A stretch of 64,000 nt of DNA from an uncultured Polaribacter sp. (GCA_947497755.1 CANMHT010000005.1:1-64000); one strand, 5' to 3'; shown: positions 46,317 to 55,195, counted from the stretch's first letter. Program-made: numbers and translations. Notes: generated by a model from the sequence alone, not told the origin.

Positions 46317-47348
46317 TTATTTCTTAAATTTTAATGCTTCAGATCTTCCTTTTTTAAAGATTTTATTGCTATTTCCTTTACCTCTTCTCAATTCTTTTTG
46401 TTCTTCATAAGACAACCCAGCAATGTCTTTACATTCATCAGAACAACAAGTATTCATTTTTTCTTGACAAGATGGACATTGAATAAATAATAAATGACAA
46501 GCTTGATTTTCACAATTAACATGTGTATCACAAGGTTCTCCACATTGGTGACAATTAGAAATTACATCATCAGAAATACGTTCTGCTCTTCTGTGATCAA
46601 ACACAAAGTTTTTTCCTAAAAACTTATTATCAATTCCCTCTTCTTTTACCTGACGTGTGTATTCTATAATTCCGCCTTCTAGCTGAAAAACATTTTTAAA
46701 TCCTTTGTGTTTATAATAAGCAGAAGCTTTTTCACAACGAATTCCTCCCGTACAATACATTAATAAGTTCTTGTCTTCTTTGTGGTCTTTTAGGTCTTCT
46801 TCAATAATATCTAAAGAATCTCTAAACGTATCAACATCTGGAGTTACCGCTCCATCAAAATGGCCAATTTCACTTTCGTAATGATTACGCATGTCTACAC
46901 AAACAGTATTAGGATCTGCCAACATTGCATTAAATTCTTTGGCAGATAAATGCACTCCTTTGTCAGTAACATCAAAAGTATCATCGTTTAATCCGTCTGC
47001 AACAATTTTATTTCTAACCTTTACTTTTAACTTTAAAAAAGATTTATTGTCTTGTTCTACTGCTACATTTAATCGGATGTCTTTTAAAAAAGAAATGGCA
47101 TCTAATTGCTCTTTTAATGCTAAAAAATTTTCTGCTGGAACAGAAATTTGTGCATTGATTCCTTCATGTGCTACATAGGTTCTTCCTAACACATCTAGGG
47201 CATTCCATTCTAAAAATAATTTATCTCTAAAAATTTGTGGATTTTCTATCTTGTAGTATTGATAGAAAGAAATTGTAATACGGTCTTTACCCGCTTCATC
47301 TATTAAAGCAGCGCGTTCTTTTGCGCTTAACTTGTTGTACAGTTGCAT
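46317..47348 (-). CDS. trhO: tRNA uridine 5-hydroxylase, rhodanese type (TrhO)
   Basis: TrhO is the O2-dependent route to 5-hydroxyuridine at tRNA position 34. The 343-aa protein has an N-terminal acylphosphatase-like domain (about 25-115), a rhodanese domain with active Cys199 in MYCTGGIRCEKA (second Cys 205) and a C-terminal cysteine-rich zinc-finger-like stretch (CHQCGEPCDTHVNCENQAC). Its gene adjoins the TrhP-like one. Confidence 0.9.
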   Translation of the reverse strand: MQLYNKLSAKERAALIDEAGKDRITISFYQYYKIENPQIFRDKLFLEWNALDVLGRTYVAHEGINAQISVPAENFLALKEQLDAISFLKDIRLNVAVEQDNKSFLKLKVKVRNKIVADGLNDDTFDVTDKGVHLSAKEFNAMLADPNTVCVDMRNHYESEIGHFDGAVTPDVDTFRDSLDIIEEDLKDHKEDKNLLMYCTGGIRCEKASAYYKHKGFKNVFQLEGGIIEYTRQVKEEGIDNKFLGKNFVFDHRRAERISDDVISNCHQCGEPCDTHVNCENQACHLLFIQCPSCQEKMNTCCSDECKDIAGLSYEEQKELRRGKGNSNKIFKKGRSEALKFKK

Positions 47349-47587
47349 GCTATACTTTTTTAGTTAAACAAATATGTTCTAAATAACTGATAAACAAAAG
47401 GTCTATCAATTTTTTGCAAAACTACTACTTTTTAAGTGAACTGTCACAAACAAGCGTTTAATACTTAACATTTGTAATTATTTTGAACTATTTTAAACAA
47501 AAAGAAAACTTATTCTTTAAAATAAATACAGAACCGTATTATTTTTCATAATCTTTGCACTTTCATTCAACATAAAAAAACAAAAAA

Positions 47588-48595
47588 ATGAGAGTTGCTG
47601 TAGTAGGCGCTACCGGAATGGTAGGAAGTGTAATGTTAAAAGTATTGGCTGAAAGGAATTTTCCAATAACGGAATTAATTCCTGTTGCTTCAGAAAGATC
47701 TGTAGGAAAGCTAATGACATACAAAGGAAACGAATATGCTGTAGTAAATTTAGCTACGGCTGTAGAAATGAAACCTGATATTGCTTTATTTTCTGCTGGA
47801 GGAAGTACTTCTTTAGAATGGGCACCAAAATTTGCAGAAGTAGGTACCACTGTAATTGACAATTCTTCTGCTTGGAGAATGGATTCAAGTAAAAAGCTTG
47901 TGGTTCCAGAAATTAATGGTGATGTATTAACTACAGATGATAAAATTATTGCCAATCCAAACTGTTCTACCATACAAATGGTAATGGCATTAGCTCCTTT
48001 ACATGCAAAATATACGATGAAACGTGTGGTTGTTTCTACTTATCAATCAGTTTCTGGAACTGGTGTAAAAGCAGTACAACAATTAGATAATGAAGAAGCT
48101 GGTATTGATGGTGAGATGGCATATCCTCATAAAATTGGTAGAAATGCCTTACCACATTGTGATGTCTTCTTAGAAAACGGATATACTAAAGAAGAAATGA
48201 AGCTAGTAAAAGAACCAAAGAAAATCTTACGTGATGAATCTTTTTCTGTAACTGCTACTGCAGTTCGTATTCCAACAGCTGGAGGGCATTCTGAAGCTGT
48301 AAATGTACAATTCGAAAATGATTTTGATCTACAAGAAGTGCGTCAGTTATTAAATGATACCGATGGTGTTATTGTACAAGATGATGTTGCAAACAATATA
48401 TATCCAATGCCAATTAATGCACATGATAAAGATGAGGTTTTTGTAGGTAGAATTCGTAGAGATGAATCTCAAGAAAACACTTTAAATCTTTGGATTGTTT
48501 CTGATAATTTAAGAAAAGGAGCCGCAACAAATACTGTTCAGATTGCAGAGTATTTAATTGCTCATCATTTGATTAAAGCTAGTGTTTCTGCTTAA
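47588..48595 (+). CDS. asd: Aspartate-semialdehyde dehydrogenase
   Basis: Reduces aspartyl phosphate to aspartate semialdehyde in the lysine/threonine/methionine branch. The 335-aa protein has the NADP-binding GATGMVGSVM (residues 7-16), active C126 in NPNCSTIQ and the C-terminal RIPTAGGHSEAVNVQF. It stands alone in this window, followed by a bidirectional terminator. Confidence 0.97.
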   Translation: MRVAVVGATGMVGSVMLKVLAERNFPITELIPVASERSVGKLMTYKGNEYAVVNLATAVEMKPDIALFSAGGSTSLEWAPKFAEVGTTVIDNSSAWRMDSSKKLVVPEINGDVLTTDDKIIANPNCSTIQMVMALAPLHAKYTMKRVVVSTYQSVSGTGVKAVQQLDNEEAGIDGEMAYPHKIGRNALPHCDVFLENGYTKEEMKLVKEPKKILRDESFSVTATAVRIPTAGGHSEAVNVQFENDFDLQEVRQLLNDTDGVIVQDDVANNIYPMPINAHDKDEVFVGRIRRDESQENTLNLWIVSDNLRKGAATNTVQIAEYLIAHHLIKASVSA

Positions 48596-48666
48596 CAAGT
48601 ATGATTAGCAAAGCAACATTTTATAATTACGATTTTTTAGCTTCGCTTTAAACAAGTTTATAAAAC

Positions 48667-48696
48667 AAAAAATCCGAGATTTTCTCGGATTTTTTT
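48667..48696. terminator. Bidirectional terminator between asd and thioredoxin
   Basis: AATCCGAGA (48671-48679) pairs with TCTCGGATT (48683-48691), with A and T runs on both sides. Confidence 0.88.
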
Positions 48697-49054
48697 ATTT
48701 CGTAACATTTAATACTTCACCAATAATACGTTCTAATTCGTTTTTTGGTAAAGCTCCATTTGCCATTTGAGGATCTTCTCCCATTGGGCAAAATAACATA
48801 GAAGGAATACTTCTTATTCCGAATGCAGCAGATAACTCTTGTTCTGCTTCTGTATCAACTTTATAAATAGTAATCTTATCTCCATACTCTTCACTTAATT
48901 GTTCTAAGATAGGAGCAAGCATTTTACAAGGGCCACACCAATCAGCATAAAAATCTATAATTGCTGGTACTTTTCCTTCAAACTTCCACTCTTTATTTTC
49001 TTCGTAATTGAATACCTTTTCTAAAAAGGTAGCCTTAGTTAAGTTTTCTGTCAT
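48695..49054 (-). CDS. Thioredoxin
   Basis: A 119-aa thioredoxin with active-site C40-GP-C43 (ADWCGPCK) and the cis-proline loop IRSIPSM. The ATG at 49054 was chosen because a promoter -7 element lies upstream of it at 49074-49081; a longer frame would begin beyond the transcription start. Confidence 0.93.
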   Translation of the reverse strand: MTENLTKATFLEKVFNYEENKEWKFEGKVPAIIDFYADWCGPCKMLAPILEQLSEEYGDKITIYKVDTEAEQELSAAFGIRSIPSMLFCPMGEDPQMANGALPKNELERIIGEVLNVTK

Positions 49055-49073
49055 TATTAAAATCTTATAAGTG

Positions 49074-49081
49074 CAAAGGTA
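49074..49081 (-). promoter_or_regulatory. Putative -7 promoter element of thioredoxin
   Basis: TACCTTTG on the minus strand, an exact TAnnTTTG match 20 bp upstream of the chosen start. Its position rejects the upstream ATG at 49099. Confidence 0.55.
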
Positions 49082-49190
49082 GTCGAATTTAATTAACAAT
49101 ATTTACAACTTACCAACCAACCAAAAGCTAATTCATTGTTTTTTAGTATATTAACAATTCAATTTTTAATTATTAACTAACTTTTTTATT

Positions 49191-49562
49191 ATGAACACAG
49201 TAAATACAGTAGCTAGATACGTTCTAGGACTTGCCATGTTAGTATTTGGAGCTAACAAGTTTTTCCATTTTATGCCCAATCCAGAATTACCTGAAGCAGC
49301 AGGTGCTTTTATAGGCGCATTAGGAAGTAGTGGATACATCTTTCCAATTTTAGGTATCTTTTATTTAATTGCCGGAATCTGTTTGGTTTTGAATAAAGCC
49401 GTTCCTTTTGCTTTAATTGTTTTAGTACCTATTTCTATTAACATTGTTGCATTTCATATAAAATTTGCTCCAGAAGGCATCTTATTTGCTGCGATTGTTG
49501 CTGTTTTAAATTTGTTATTATTATATGCAAATAGAGATCGATTTAAATCTCTTTTCGAGTAA
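49191..49562 (+). CDS. DoxX-like membrane protein
   Basis: A 123-aa protein with four membrane helices (about residues 8-25, 47-66, 70-90 and 95-113) and the VARYVLGLAMLVFGANKFFHFMP opening of DoxX-type proteins. Function in this family is poorly defined (redox or quinone-associated in some). It has no obvious operon partner. Confidence 0.78.
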   Translation: MNTVNTVARYVLGLAMLVFGANKFFHFMPNPELPEAAGAFIGALGSSGYIFPILGIFYLIAGICLVLNKAVPFALIVLVPISINIVAFHIKFAPEGILFAAIVAVLNLLLLYANRDRFKSLFE

Positions 49563-49604
49563 AATACACATCCGTTTTTAGCCTTTTTATAGGTGTAAAA
49601 TGAT

Positions 49605-49612
49605 TATTTTTG
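49605..49612 (+). promoter_or_regulatory. Putative -7 promoter element of the ABC ATPase gene
   Basis: TATTTTTG, exact TAnnTTTG, 35 bp upstream of the ATG at 49648. Its position argues against a start at 49600. Confidence 0.5.
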
Positions 49613-49647
49613 CCATAGATTATCTTAACATAGTCTGTGGTTTTTTT

Positions 49648-50574
49648 ATGCTTCAAGTAAACAATATTTCTTTTCAATACCAACCAGAAATACCTACAAT
49701 AACAGATTTTTCTTTTGAATTAAAAAAAGGAGAACATTTGTGTGTTATGGGCGAAAGCGGTTGTGGAAAATCTACCTTATTAAAAATCATATACGGACTA
49801 ATAGATACTGATAAAGGCAATATCTTTTGGAATGATATTCAAATTCTTGGTCCGAAGGAATATTTAGTTCCAGGAATGGAGTTTTTTAAATATGTAGCTC
49901 AAGATTTTGATCTAATGCCGTTTACAAGTGTTTCTGAAAATATTAAAAAGTTTTTATCTCGTTTTTACCCAGAAGAATCTCAAAAACGTACCGAAGAATT
50001 ATTAGAGGTTATTGAAATGACCGAGTTTGCCAATGTAAAAGTTAAAAACTTAAGTGGCGGACAACAACAACGAGTAGCTATTGCTAGAGCTTTAGCCAAA
50101 GAACCCGAGTTAATTTTATTAGACGAACCTTTTAGTCAGATTGATAATTTTAAAAAGAACTCTTTGCGAAGAAAGCTTTTTAATTATTTAAAAGAAAAAG
50201 AAATTGCTTGTATTGTTGCCACACACGATGGTAATGATGCCTTGTCTTTTTCAGATAAATTATTGGTAATTAAAAACCATAAAATACTTGCATTAGCCAA
50301 TCCAAAACAAATTTATAAGGCGCCAAAAAATAAGTATATCGCTACTTTGTTTGACGATGTAAATGAAATTAAAATCAACGGAGAAACAACGTTATTATAC
50401 CCACATCAAATTACAATCGTACCAGCATCTAAACACAAAGCGTTGATCAAACAATGCTATTTTAAAGGCTCTTTTTGGTTGATAGAAGCAATATATAATG
50501 ATCAAAAAATATTTTTTAATCATTCAGAAGAATTAAATAGTAGCTCTGAAGTCTCTTTTGTTTTTACTAAGTAA
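49648..50574 (+). CDS. Orphan ABC transporter ATPase (PotA/FbpC-like)
   Basis: A 308-aa importer-type ATPase: Walker A GESGCGKST (35-43), signature LSGGQQQR, Walker B LILLDEP and switch His in ATHDGND. The C-terminal ~90 residues form a TOBE-like domain. No permease or binding protein is next to it, so the transport partner must lie elsewhere or the protein has another use. It is followed by the restriction-modification island. Confidence 0.85.
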   Translation: MLQVNNISFQYQPEIPTITDFSFELKKGEHLCVMGESGCGKSTLLKIIYGLIDTDKGNIFWNDIQILGPKEYLVPGMEFFKYVAQDFDLMPFTSVSENIKKFLSRFYPEESQKRTEELLEVIEMTEFANVKVKNLSGGQQQRVAIARALAKEPELILLDEPFSQIDNFKKNSLRRKLFNYLKEKEIACIVATHDGNDALSFSDKLLVIKNHKILALANPKQIYKAPKNKYIATLFDDVNEIKINGETTLLYPHQITIVPASKHKALIKQCYFKGSFWLIEAIYNDQKIFFNHSEELNSSSEVSFVFTK

Positions 50575-50669
50575 ATTTGGTTTGTTTCTACATTCTTTTT
50601 TAACTACCTTTCGCTAAAACGAAACCATATTCGTAAAATTGTGTTTCATATAGAAAATGCAAATCTAAC

Positions 50670-50682
50670 GTTCAAGCACATT
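50670..50682. repeat. 13-bp direct repeat, left end of restriction-modification island
   Basis: GTTCAAGCACATT here is repeated at 53017-53029, just after the endonuclease gene. The left copy is preceded by CTAACGTT (50665-50672), the inverse of AACGTTAG at 53163-53170. Confidence 0.7.
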
Positions 50683-50782
50683 TAATTTTACTAGTACCTC
50701 ACAAAATAAAAAGAGCTTTTTACTTTCTCTACCGCAATCTGAAAAAAAGTGTGTTTATTATAGAAGTTTCAAAATGTTTTAT

Positions 50783-50790
50783 TAAATTTG
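50783..50790 (+). promoter_or_regulatory. Putative -7 promoter element of the restriction-modification operon
   Basis: TAAATTTG, exact TAnnTTTG; its last three bases are part of the inverted repeat at 50788-50804. The predicted transcription start is around 50795-50797. Confidence 0.55.
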
Positions 50791-50804
50791 TCAAAAAATG
50801 ACAA
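50788..50804. promoter_or_regulatory. Candidate operator for the restriction-modification regulator
   Basis: TTGTCA, five A and TGACAA form a perfect dyad over the -7 element end and the likely transcription start, a position suited to repression by the XRE protein encoded just downstream. The ATG at 50798 falls inside it. Confidence 0.55.
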
Positions 50805-50809
50805 GTCTT

Positions 50810-51124
50810 ATGAAAACCACATTTGGAGAATACATAAGGAAATTAAGATTAGAAAATAATCTAACATTAACTCAATTGGCTGCTAAATTAAACTTGGATT
50901 CTGCTAATTTGAGTAAAATTGAAAATGATAAAAGAGAATTTGACAAAAAACGAATTCCATTGTTATCTGAAATATTCCAGCTTGAAATTGAAGAAGTAAT
51001 GAATGAATATATTTCAGACCAGATTGGAAAATCAATATATGAATATAACTGCTCAAAACAACTACTTAAAGTTGCTGAAGAAAAAGCAGAGTATAGAAGA
51101 ACCATAAAAGAAAAAACATTATGA
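50810..51124 (+). CDS. XRE-family regulator of the restriction-modification operon
   Basis: A 104-aa helix-turn-helix protein (MKTTFGEYIRKLRLENNLTL, QLAAKLNLDSANLSKIEND) with a charged helical C-terminus. It is placed first in the operon, as controller genes are, and its stop overlaps the methyltransferase start (ATGA). I chose ATG 50810; ATG 50798 would add four residues but lies in the dyad and close to the transcription start. Confidence 0.82.
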   Translation: MKTTFGEYIRKLRLENNLTLTQLAAKLNLDSANLSKIENDKREFDKKRIPLLSEIFQLEIEEVMNEYISDQIGKSIYEYNCSKQLLKVAEEKAEYRRTIKEKTL

Positions 51125-52167
51125 AAGTAGTATCATTTTTTGCAGGTGCAGGAGGATTAGACTTAGGTTTTGAAAAAGCTGGATTTGATGTAATTTGGGC
51201 TAATGAATACGATAAAGATATTTGGGAAACTTACGAGAAGAACCATAAAAAAACTGTTTTAGATAAAAGAAGCATTGTAAATATTCCTGCAAATGAAGTT
51301 CCCGATTGTGATGGAATTATTGGAGGACCACCTTGTCAGAGTTGGAGTGAAGCGGGTGCAGCAAGAGGAATTAAAGACAAAAGAGGTCAGCTTTTTTACG
51401 ATTTTATTCGAATTTTAGAAGAAAAGCAACCGAAATTCTTTTTGGCTGAAAATGTTAGTGGAATGCTAATTTCAAAACATACAGAAGCATTAGAAGGAAT
51501 CAAGGAATTATTTAGAAACGCAGGGGTTGGTTATGAACTTTCATTTAAGATGCTTAATTCTTGTAATTACAACGTGCCGCAAGACAGAAAGCGTGTATTC
51601 TTTATTGGTATAAGAAAAGATTTAGGTTTTAAATATGAATTTCCAACAGAAACTTTTCCTAAAATTGACTTGAAAACTGCAATTGGAAATCTGCAAGAAG
51701 GTGTTTTACCTGCTCAAGAGTTTAACAATACCAATGGAGACAAATGTTCAATACCAAATCATGAATATATGATTGGTAGTTTTTCTTCGATTTTTATGTC
51801 GAGAAATCGAGTTAGATCTTGGGACGAACAATCTTTTACTATTCAAGCAGGAGGTAGACATGCACCAATTCATCCGCAAGCACCAAAAATGAAATTTATT
51901 GAACAAAATAAACGTGTTTTTGTTCCTGGAAAAGAACATTTATACAGACGTTTGAGTGTAAGAGAATGTGCAAGAATCCAAACTTTCCCTGATAGTTTTA
52001 TATTCCACTACAAAAAAATTGCAGCAGGTTATAAAATGATTGGAAATGCTGTCCCAGTTAATATGGCCAAATTTTTAGCTGAAAGTATTAAAAATCAAAT
52101 AAAAACAAATGAATTAATTAGTCAAATACGAATTAAACAAACTAAAAAAGAATTACAATCAATATGA
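51121..52167 (+). CDS. DNA cytosine-C5 methyltransferase (HaeIII/NgoPII-like)
   Basis: A 348-aa type II modification enzyme with the C5 motifs: FAGAGGLDLGF (I), the catalytic GGPPCQSW with C72 (IV), AENVSGM (VI), QDRKRVFFIG (VIII), RRLSVRECARIQTFPD (IX) and YKMIGNAVPVNMA (X). The target-recognition part, SSIFMSRNRVRSWDEQSF and HPQAPKM, strongly recalls M.NgoPII and M.HaeIII, so GGCC is the likely site, unverified. It overlaps its neighbours by ATGA on both sides. Confidence 0.93.
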   Translation: MKVVSFFAGAGGLDLGFEKAGFDVIWANEYDKDIWETYEKNHKKTVLDKRSIVNIPANEVPDCDGIIGGPPCQSWSEAGAARGIKDKRGQLFYDFIRILEEKQPKFFLAENVSGMLISKHTEALEGIKELFRNAGVGYELSFKMLNSCNYNVPQDRKRVFFIGIRKDLGFKYEFPTETFPKIDLKTAIGNLQEGVLPAQEFNNTNGDKCSIPNHEYMIGSFSSIFMSRNRVRSWDEQSFTIQAGGRHAPIHPQAPKMKFIEQNKRVFVPGKEHLYRRLSVRECARIQTFPDSFIFHYKKIAAGYKMIGNAVPVNMAKFLAESIKNQIKTNELISQIRIKQTKKELQSI

Positions 52168-53006
52168 CCAACATATTAGAGGCTATTTATAATATAGTAT
52201 CATTTTCAGAAAATAAATTGAAATCTATCTATACTGGTAGAAATAGAGCAAATAGTATGGGTGATGCTTTGGAAAACTATATTAAAGACTCATTTGCCAA
52301 TACGTTTCAAACGGAAGATGAAAAAGACAGAATGAAAATCTTCAATCAAAAGTTTTCTTGGTTGGGTTCTCAAAACAATCCACCTGATATTATGATTAAG
52401 GCTGGTGATGCTATCGAAGTTAAGAAAACACAAAGTGCAGGAAGTAGTTTAGCATTAAATAGTTCTTATCCAAAGACAGATATACACTCTGATAGTCCAA
52501 TGATAACAAAAGAATGCAGAGAATGTGAAGATTGGACTACTAAAGACTTAATTTATTGTGTTGGACACACGACTGATACTGAATTGAAATCTCTTTGGTT
52601 GGTTTATGGTAACATTTATGCTGCTAAACACGAGACGTACCAAAGAATTAAGAATACTATTTCGGATGGAATCAAAACCATTCCAGATGTTGTGTTTTCA
52701 GAAACAAAAGAACTTGGAAGAGTTAATAAAGTTGACCCTTTAGGTATTACAAATTTAAGAATTAGAGGAATGTGGCAGATTGAAAATCCTCGAAAAGTGT
52801 TTAATTATTTGCATCAAACAGGACAAGGCGAATTTGAAGTTGTATGTATAATACCTACTACAAAATATGATTCATTTCCGACTGAAAGCAAACAGAAGAT
52901 AGAGTCTATTATCGACAAGAAGTTTACAATCGAAAATGTTGAAGTAAAAGACCCAAACAATCCAGCTAAACTAATTGATTGCAAATTGATAAAGTATTTG
53001 AAATAG
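52164..53006 (+). CDS. NgoPII-family type II restriction endonuclease
   Basis: A 280-aa enzyme resembling NgoPII, a GGCC cutter. The PD-(D/E)xK core is P74-D75 and E85-V-K87 (NPPDIMIKAGDAIEVKK). SSLALNSSYPKTDIH and ECRECEDWTTKDLIYCVG are family-like. It overlaps the methyltransferase stop by ATGA, so methylase and endonuclease are translationally coupled. Confidence 0.88.
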   Translation: MTNILEAIYNIVSFSENKLKSIYTGRNRANSMGDALENYIKDSFANTFQTEDEKDRMKIFNQKFSWLGSQNNPPDIMIKAGDAIEVKKTQSAGSSLALNSSYPKTDIHSDSPMITKECRECEDWTTKDLIYCVGHTTDTELKSLWLVYGNIYAAKHETYQRIKNTISDGIKTIPDVVFSETKELGRVNKVDPLGITNLRIRGMWQIENPRKVFNYLHQTGQGEFEVVCIIPTTKYDSFPTESKQKIESIIDKKFTIENVEVKDPNNPAKLIDCKLIKYLK

Positions 53007-53178
53007 CCAACGTAAAGTTCAAGCACATTGCAATCCTCGTTCCTGCGGTGGCAAAGAGCTTTCATGCCAACGCTGATTGATAAACAGAATGAAAAGAGTA
53101 CGAAAACACAACAAAATGTATAGTGCATAGCACCCTTTGGGATGCTACGACACCATACACGCAACGTTAGCGAAACCT
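53007..53178. other. Non-coding right flank of the restriction-modification island
   Basis: About 170 bp of higher G+C than the surroundings, with GTTCAAGCACATT (second copy of the direct repeat), GCATAGCACCC...GGGATGCTACG, a possible hairpin near 53126-53152, and GCAACGTTAGCG at 53161-53172. It may be the end of a mobile cassette. Confidence 0.6.
53017..53029. repeat. 13-bp direct repeat, right end of restriction-modification island
   Basis: GTTCAAGCACATT, identical to 50670-50682; the two copies enclose the three-gene restriction-modification operon (about 2.35 kb apart). Confidence 0.7.
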
Positions 53179-53628
53179 TTAAAAAACCTTTTTAATCTTT
53201 ATTGGATGCTGATTAAAAATAAAGGAATCGTTTTCTTGTTTTCCTAATAACATTCTACCAATAGGCGAAGACACCGAAACAGCAAAAAAATCTTTACTAT
53301 TAGCAGTTAACTTACCAGCGCTTATACTTAAAAAGAAGGTAGTTTTATCTGTAACAACAAGGCTTCCTAAACGAGCTACTTTTTCATGTGTACTTAAGTC
53401 TAACTTTGCTAAAGTTTCTTTCATTAACCGAATGTTCTGCAATTGTTGTCCAGCTTTTTCCATTTCCAATTGCAACATGGCTCTTCCTGTTTCATGTTTA
53501 TCTCCAGCAGAACTTTTAGTTTCTGAAGTCAGTGCTTTTTGATTGGACTGAATGGTCTGTTCAATCGTTTGTAAACGTTTATTTACAAACTCAGTACATA
53601 AATGATATAACTCTTGTTTTACCTCCAT
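53179..53628 (-). CDS. GreA/GreB-like protein
   Basis: A 149-aa protein with an N-terminal coiled-coil hairpin (about 8-75: ELYHLCTEFVNKRLQTIEQ and AMLQLEMEKAGQQLQNIR) and a C-terminal beta domain (about 85-147; AVSVSSPIGRMLLGKQENDS) as in transcript-cleavage factors. The acidic tip residues of GreA are not obvious in SSAGDKHET, so it may bind RNA polymerase without cleavage. I chose MEVKQEL at 53628; the longer frame runs into the next gene. Confidence 0.75.
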   Translation of the reverse strand: MEVKQELYHLCTEFVNKRLQTIEQTIQSNQKALTSETKSSAGDKHETGRAMLQLEMEKAGQQLQNIRLMKETLAKLDLSTHEKVARLGSLVVTDKTTFFLSISAGKLTANSKDFFAVSVSSPIGRMLLGKQENDSFIFNQHPIKIKKVF

Positions 53629-53633
53629 TTTTG

Positions 53634-54740
53634 TTAAGTTAACTCTGCTAGCTCTTTTCCTACCAAACTTCCTATAGCCACACCCATTCCGCCTAAACGA
53701 ACTCCACAAAAGACTCTATTTGACAAAGGCTTAACAATGGCTTTTTTTTGGTTTCCAACGCCCATTATTCCACTCCAAGAATAATCAATTTCAAAAGCTG
53801 TATTAGGTAATATTGTTTCTTTTAAAATTGTTTTTAGAGTATTTTGAATTAGAGCTGACTCTCCAAAATCTGTAGTCTCTTCTCCTTTAAAATCTAAATT
53901 TCTGCCACCACCAAATAAAATTCTATTGTTTATATTTCTAAAATAATAATAGCCTTTATCTAAGTGAAAAGTTCCTTTAATTGCTAACTCTTTTATAGGT
54001 TTTGTAATCAAAACTTGCGCTCTAGCTGGTTGTATATTTTCTTTTATTAATTGTTGAGCAAAACCGTTAGTAGCAATTAACAAATTTGCTGTTTTAAAGT
54101 CTAATTGATTTGTGTTTACTGTTACAAAACCATGATGCTCTTCAAAAGAATCTACTGTTGTATTATTTACAATTTTTATACCTGCCTTTTGTACTTTTAA
54201 TAACAGCTCTGCCATCATTTTACCTGTATCAATTTGTCCTTCAAACTGATTAACAATATAGGTTGATTCAATATTTTTAAACCCAAAAGTATTGGGAGAT
54301 TCCTTAAAAACATCTTGATTAAAAATTGGTTTAATTAAGTCATTAATCGCTTTTTTTTGCGAATTACAACTTTCAAAAAATGAAGCATCTTGATACAATT
54401 CATATCCTTTATTTGCCTGAAAATCGATGGCTTTATCTCCTAAGTTTTTTCTAAGTAATTGCAATCCATCCCAACGTTTTTTTACCAAATTAAAGACTTC
54501 TTCTTCAGAATGAGTTTCTAAATCATCTATCAACTCAGATAAGCTTCCAAAACAGGCAAAACCAGCATTTTTAGTACTTGCTCCTTGAGGTAACATCCCT
54601 TTTTCTAAAACCAAAATAGTTGCTTTTGGATATTTTTCTGCCAAAGTTAATGCGCAATTTAAACCTACAATTCCGCTACCAACAATTGTAAAATCTACAT
54701 TTCCAAACCATTCTTTTTGTTCCCAATAACTATACTTCAT
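53634..54740 (-). CDS. FAD-dependent oxidoreductase (DadA/GlpD-like)
   Basis: A 368-aa flavoprotein with the Rossmann FAD motif VGSGIVGLNCALTLAEKYP (about residues 19-37), KNAGFACFG and the C-terminal FCGVRLGGMGVAIGS. It resembles amino-acid or glycine oxidases; the substrate is unknown. It is 2 bp from the GNAT gene upstream and 5 bp from the Gre-like gene downstream, so the three share a transcript. Confidence 0.85.
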   Translation of the reverse strand: MKYSYWEQKEWFGNVDFTIVGSGIVGLNCALTLAEKYPKATILVLEKGMLPQGASTKNAGFACFGSLSELIDDLETHSEEEVFNLVKKRWDGLQLLRKNLGDKAIDFQANKGYELYQDASFFESCNSQKKAINDLIKPIFNQDVFKESPNTFGFKNIESTYIVNQFEGQIDTGKMMAELLLKVQKAGIKIVNNTTVDSFEEHHGFVTVNTNQLDFKTANLLIATNGFAQQLIKENIQPARAQVLITKPIKELAIKGTFHLDKGYYYFRNINNRILFGGGRNLDFKGEETTDFGESALIQNTLKTILKETILPNTAFEIDYSWSGIMGVGNQKKAIVKPLSNRVFCGVRLGGMGVAIGSLVGKELAELT

Positions 54741-54742
54741 TA

Positions 54743-55195
54743 CTACAATTGCTTTTCAAAACAAATACTGTTTTCTATTCCTTTGTATTGCCCATAATTT
54801 TCTATGGATACATATTTACTTTTTTGATAAAATTTTACTGCTTCTATTTGTCTTTTTCCTGTTTCTAAAACAACAGAAGTATATCCTAACTCTTTTGCCC
54901 ATACTTCTAGGTTTTCTAATACAATAGATGCAATTCCTGATCCTCTTTGTTTGGGTTCTACAAACATTCTTTTTACTTCTACAGATGCTTCGTTAAAATG
55001 TTTTATTGCTCCACATCCTACTGGCACTTCATTTTGATACACAAGAACAACATACTTAATAGTATCTAAACCATTGTATTGATTGTAAAACCCATGATCA
55101 TCGCCATCAACTATTTTTAAATAAGCATCTAGTTTTTCTACTAAACTAACAAAATCTTTATGGGTTGAATCGGTTCTCTTTACTACTAAGCTCAT
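54743..55195 (-). CDS. GNAT family N-acetyltransferase
   Basis: A 150-aa acetyltransferase with acetyl-CoA motif A (VEVKRMFVEPKQRGSGIAS) and a following VVLETGKRQIEAVKFYQK. The acceptor is unknown. It lies between dinB (30 bp) and the FAD oxidoreductase gene (2 bp). Confidence 0.88.
   Translation of the reverse strand: MSLVVKRTDSTHKDFVSLVEKLDAYLKIVDGDDHGFYNQYNGLDTIKYVVLVYQNEVPVGCGAIKHFNEASVEVKRMFVEPKQRGSGIASIVLENLEVWAKELGYTSVVLETGKRQIEAVKFYQKSKYVSIENYGQYKGIENSICFEKQL

Noticed and set aside
53126..53172. AACGTTAG tail considered as a true integron attC site
   Set aside because: The R'' and L boxes needed for attC are not recognisable and there is no integron integrase in the window; kept only as a possible cassette end.
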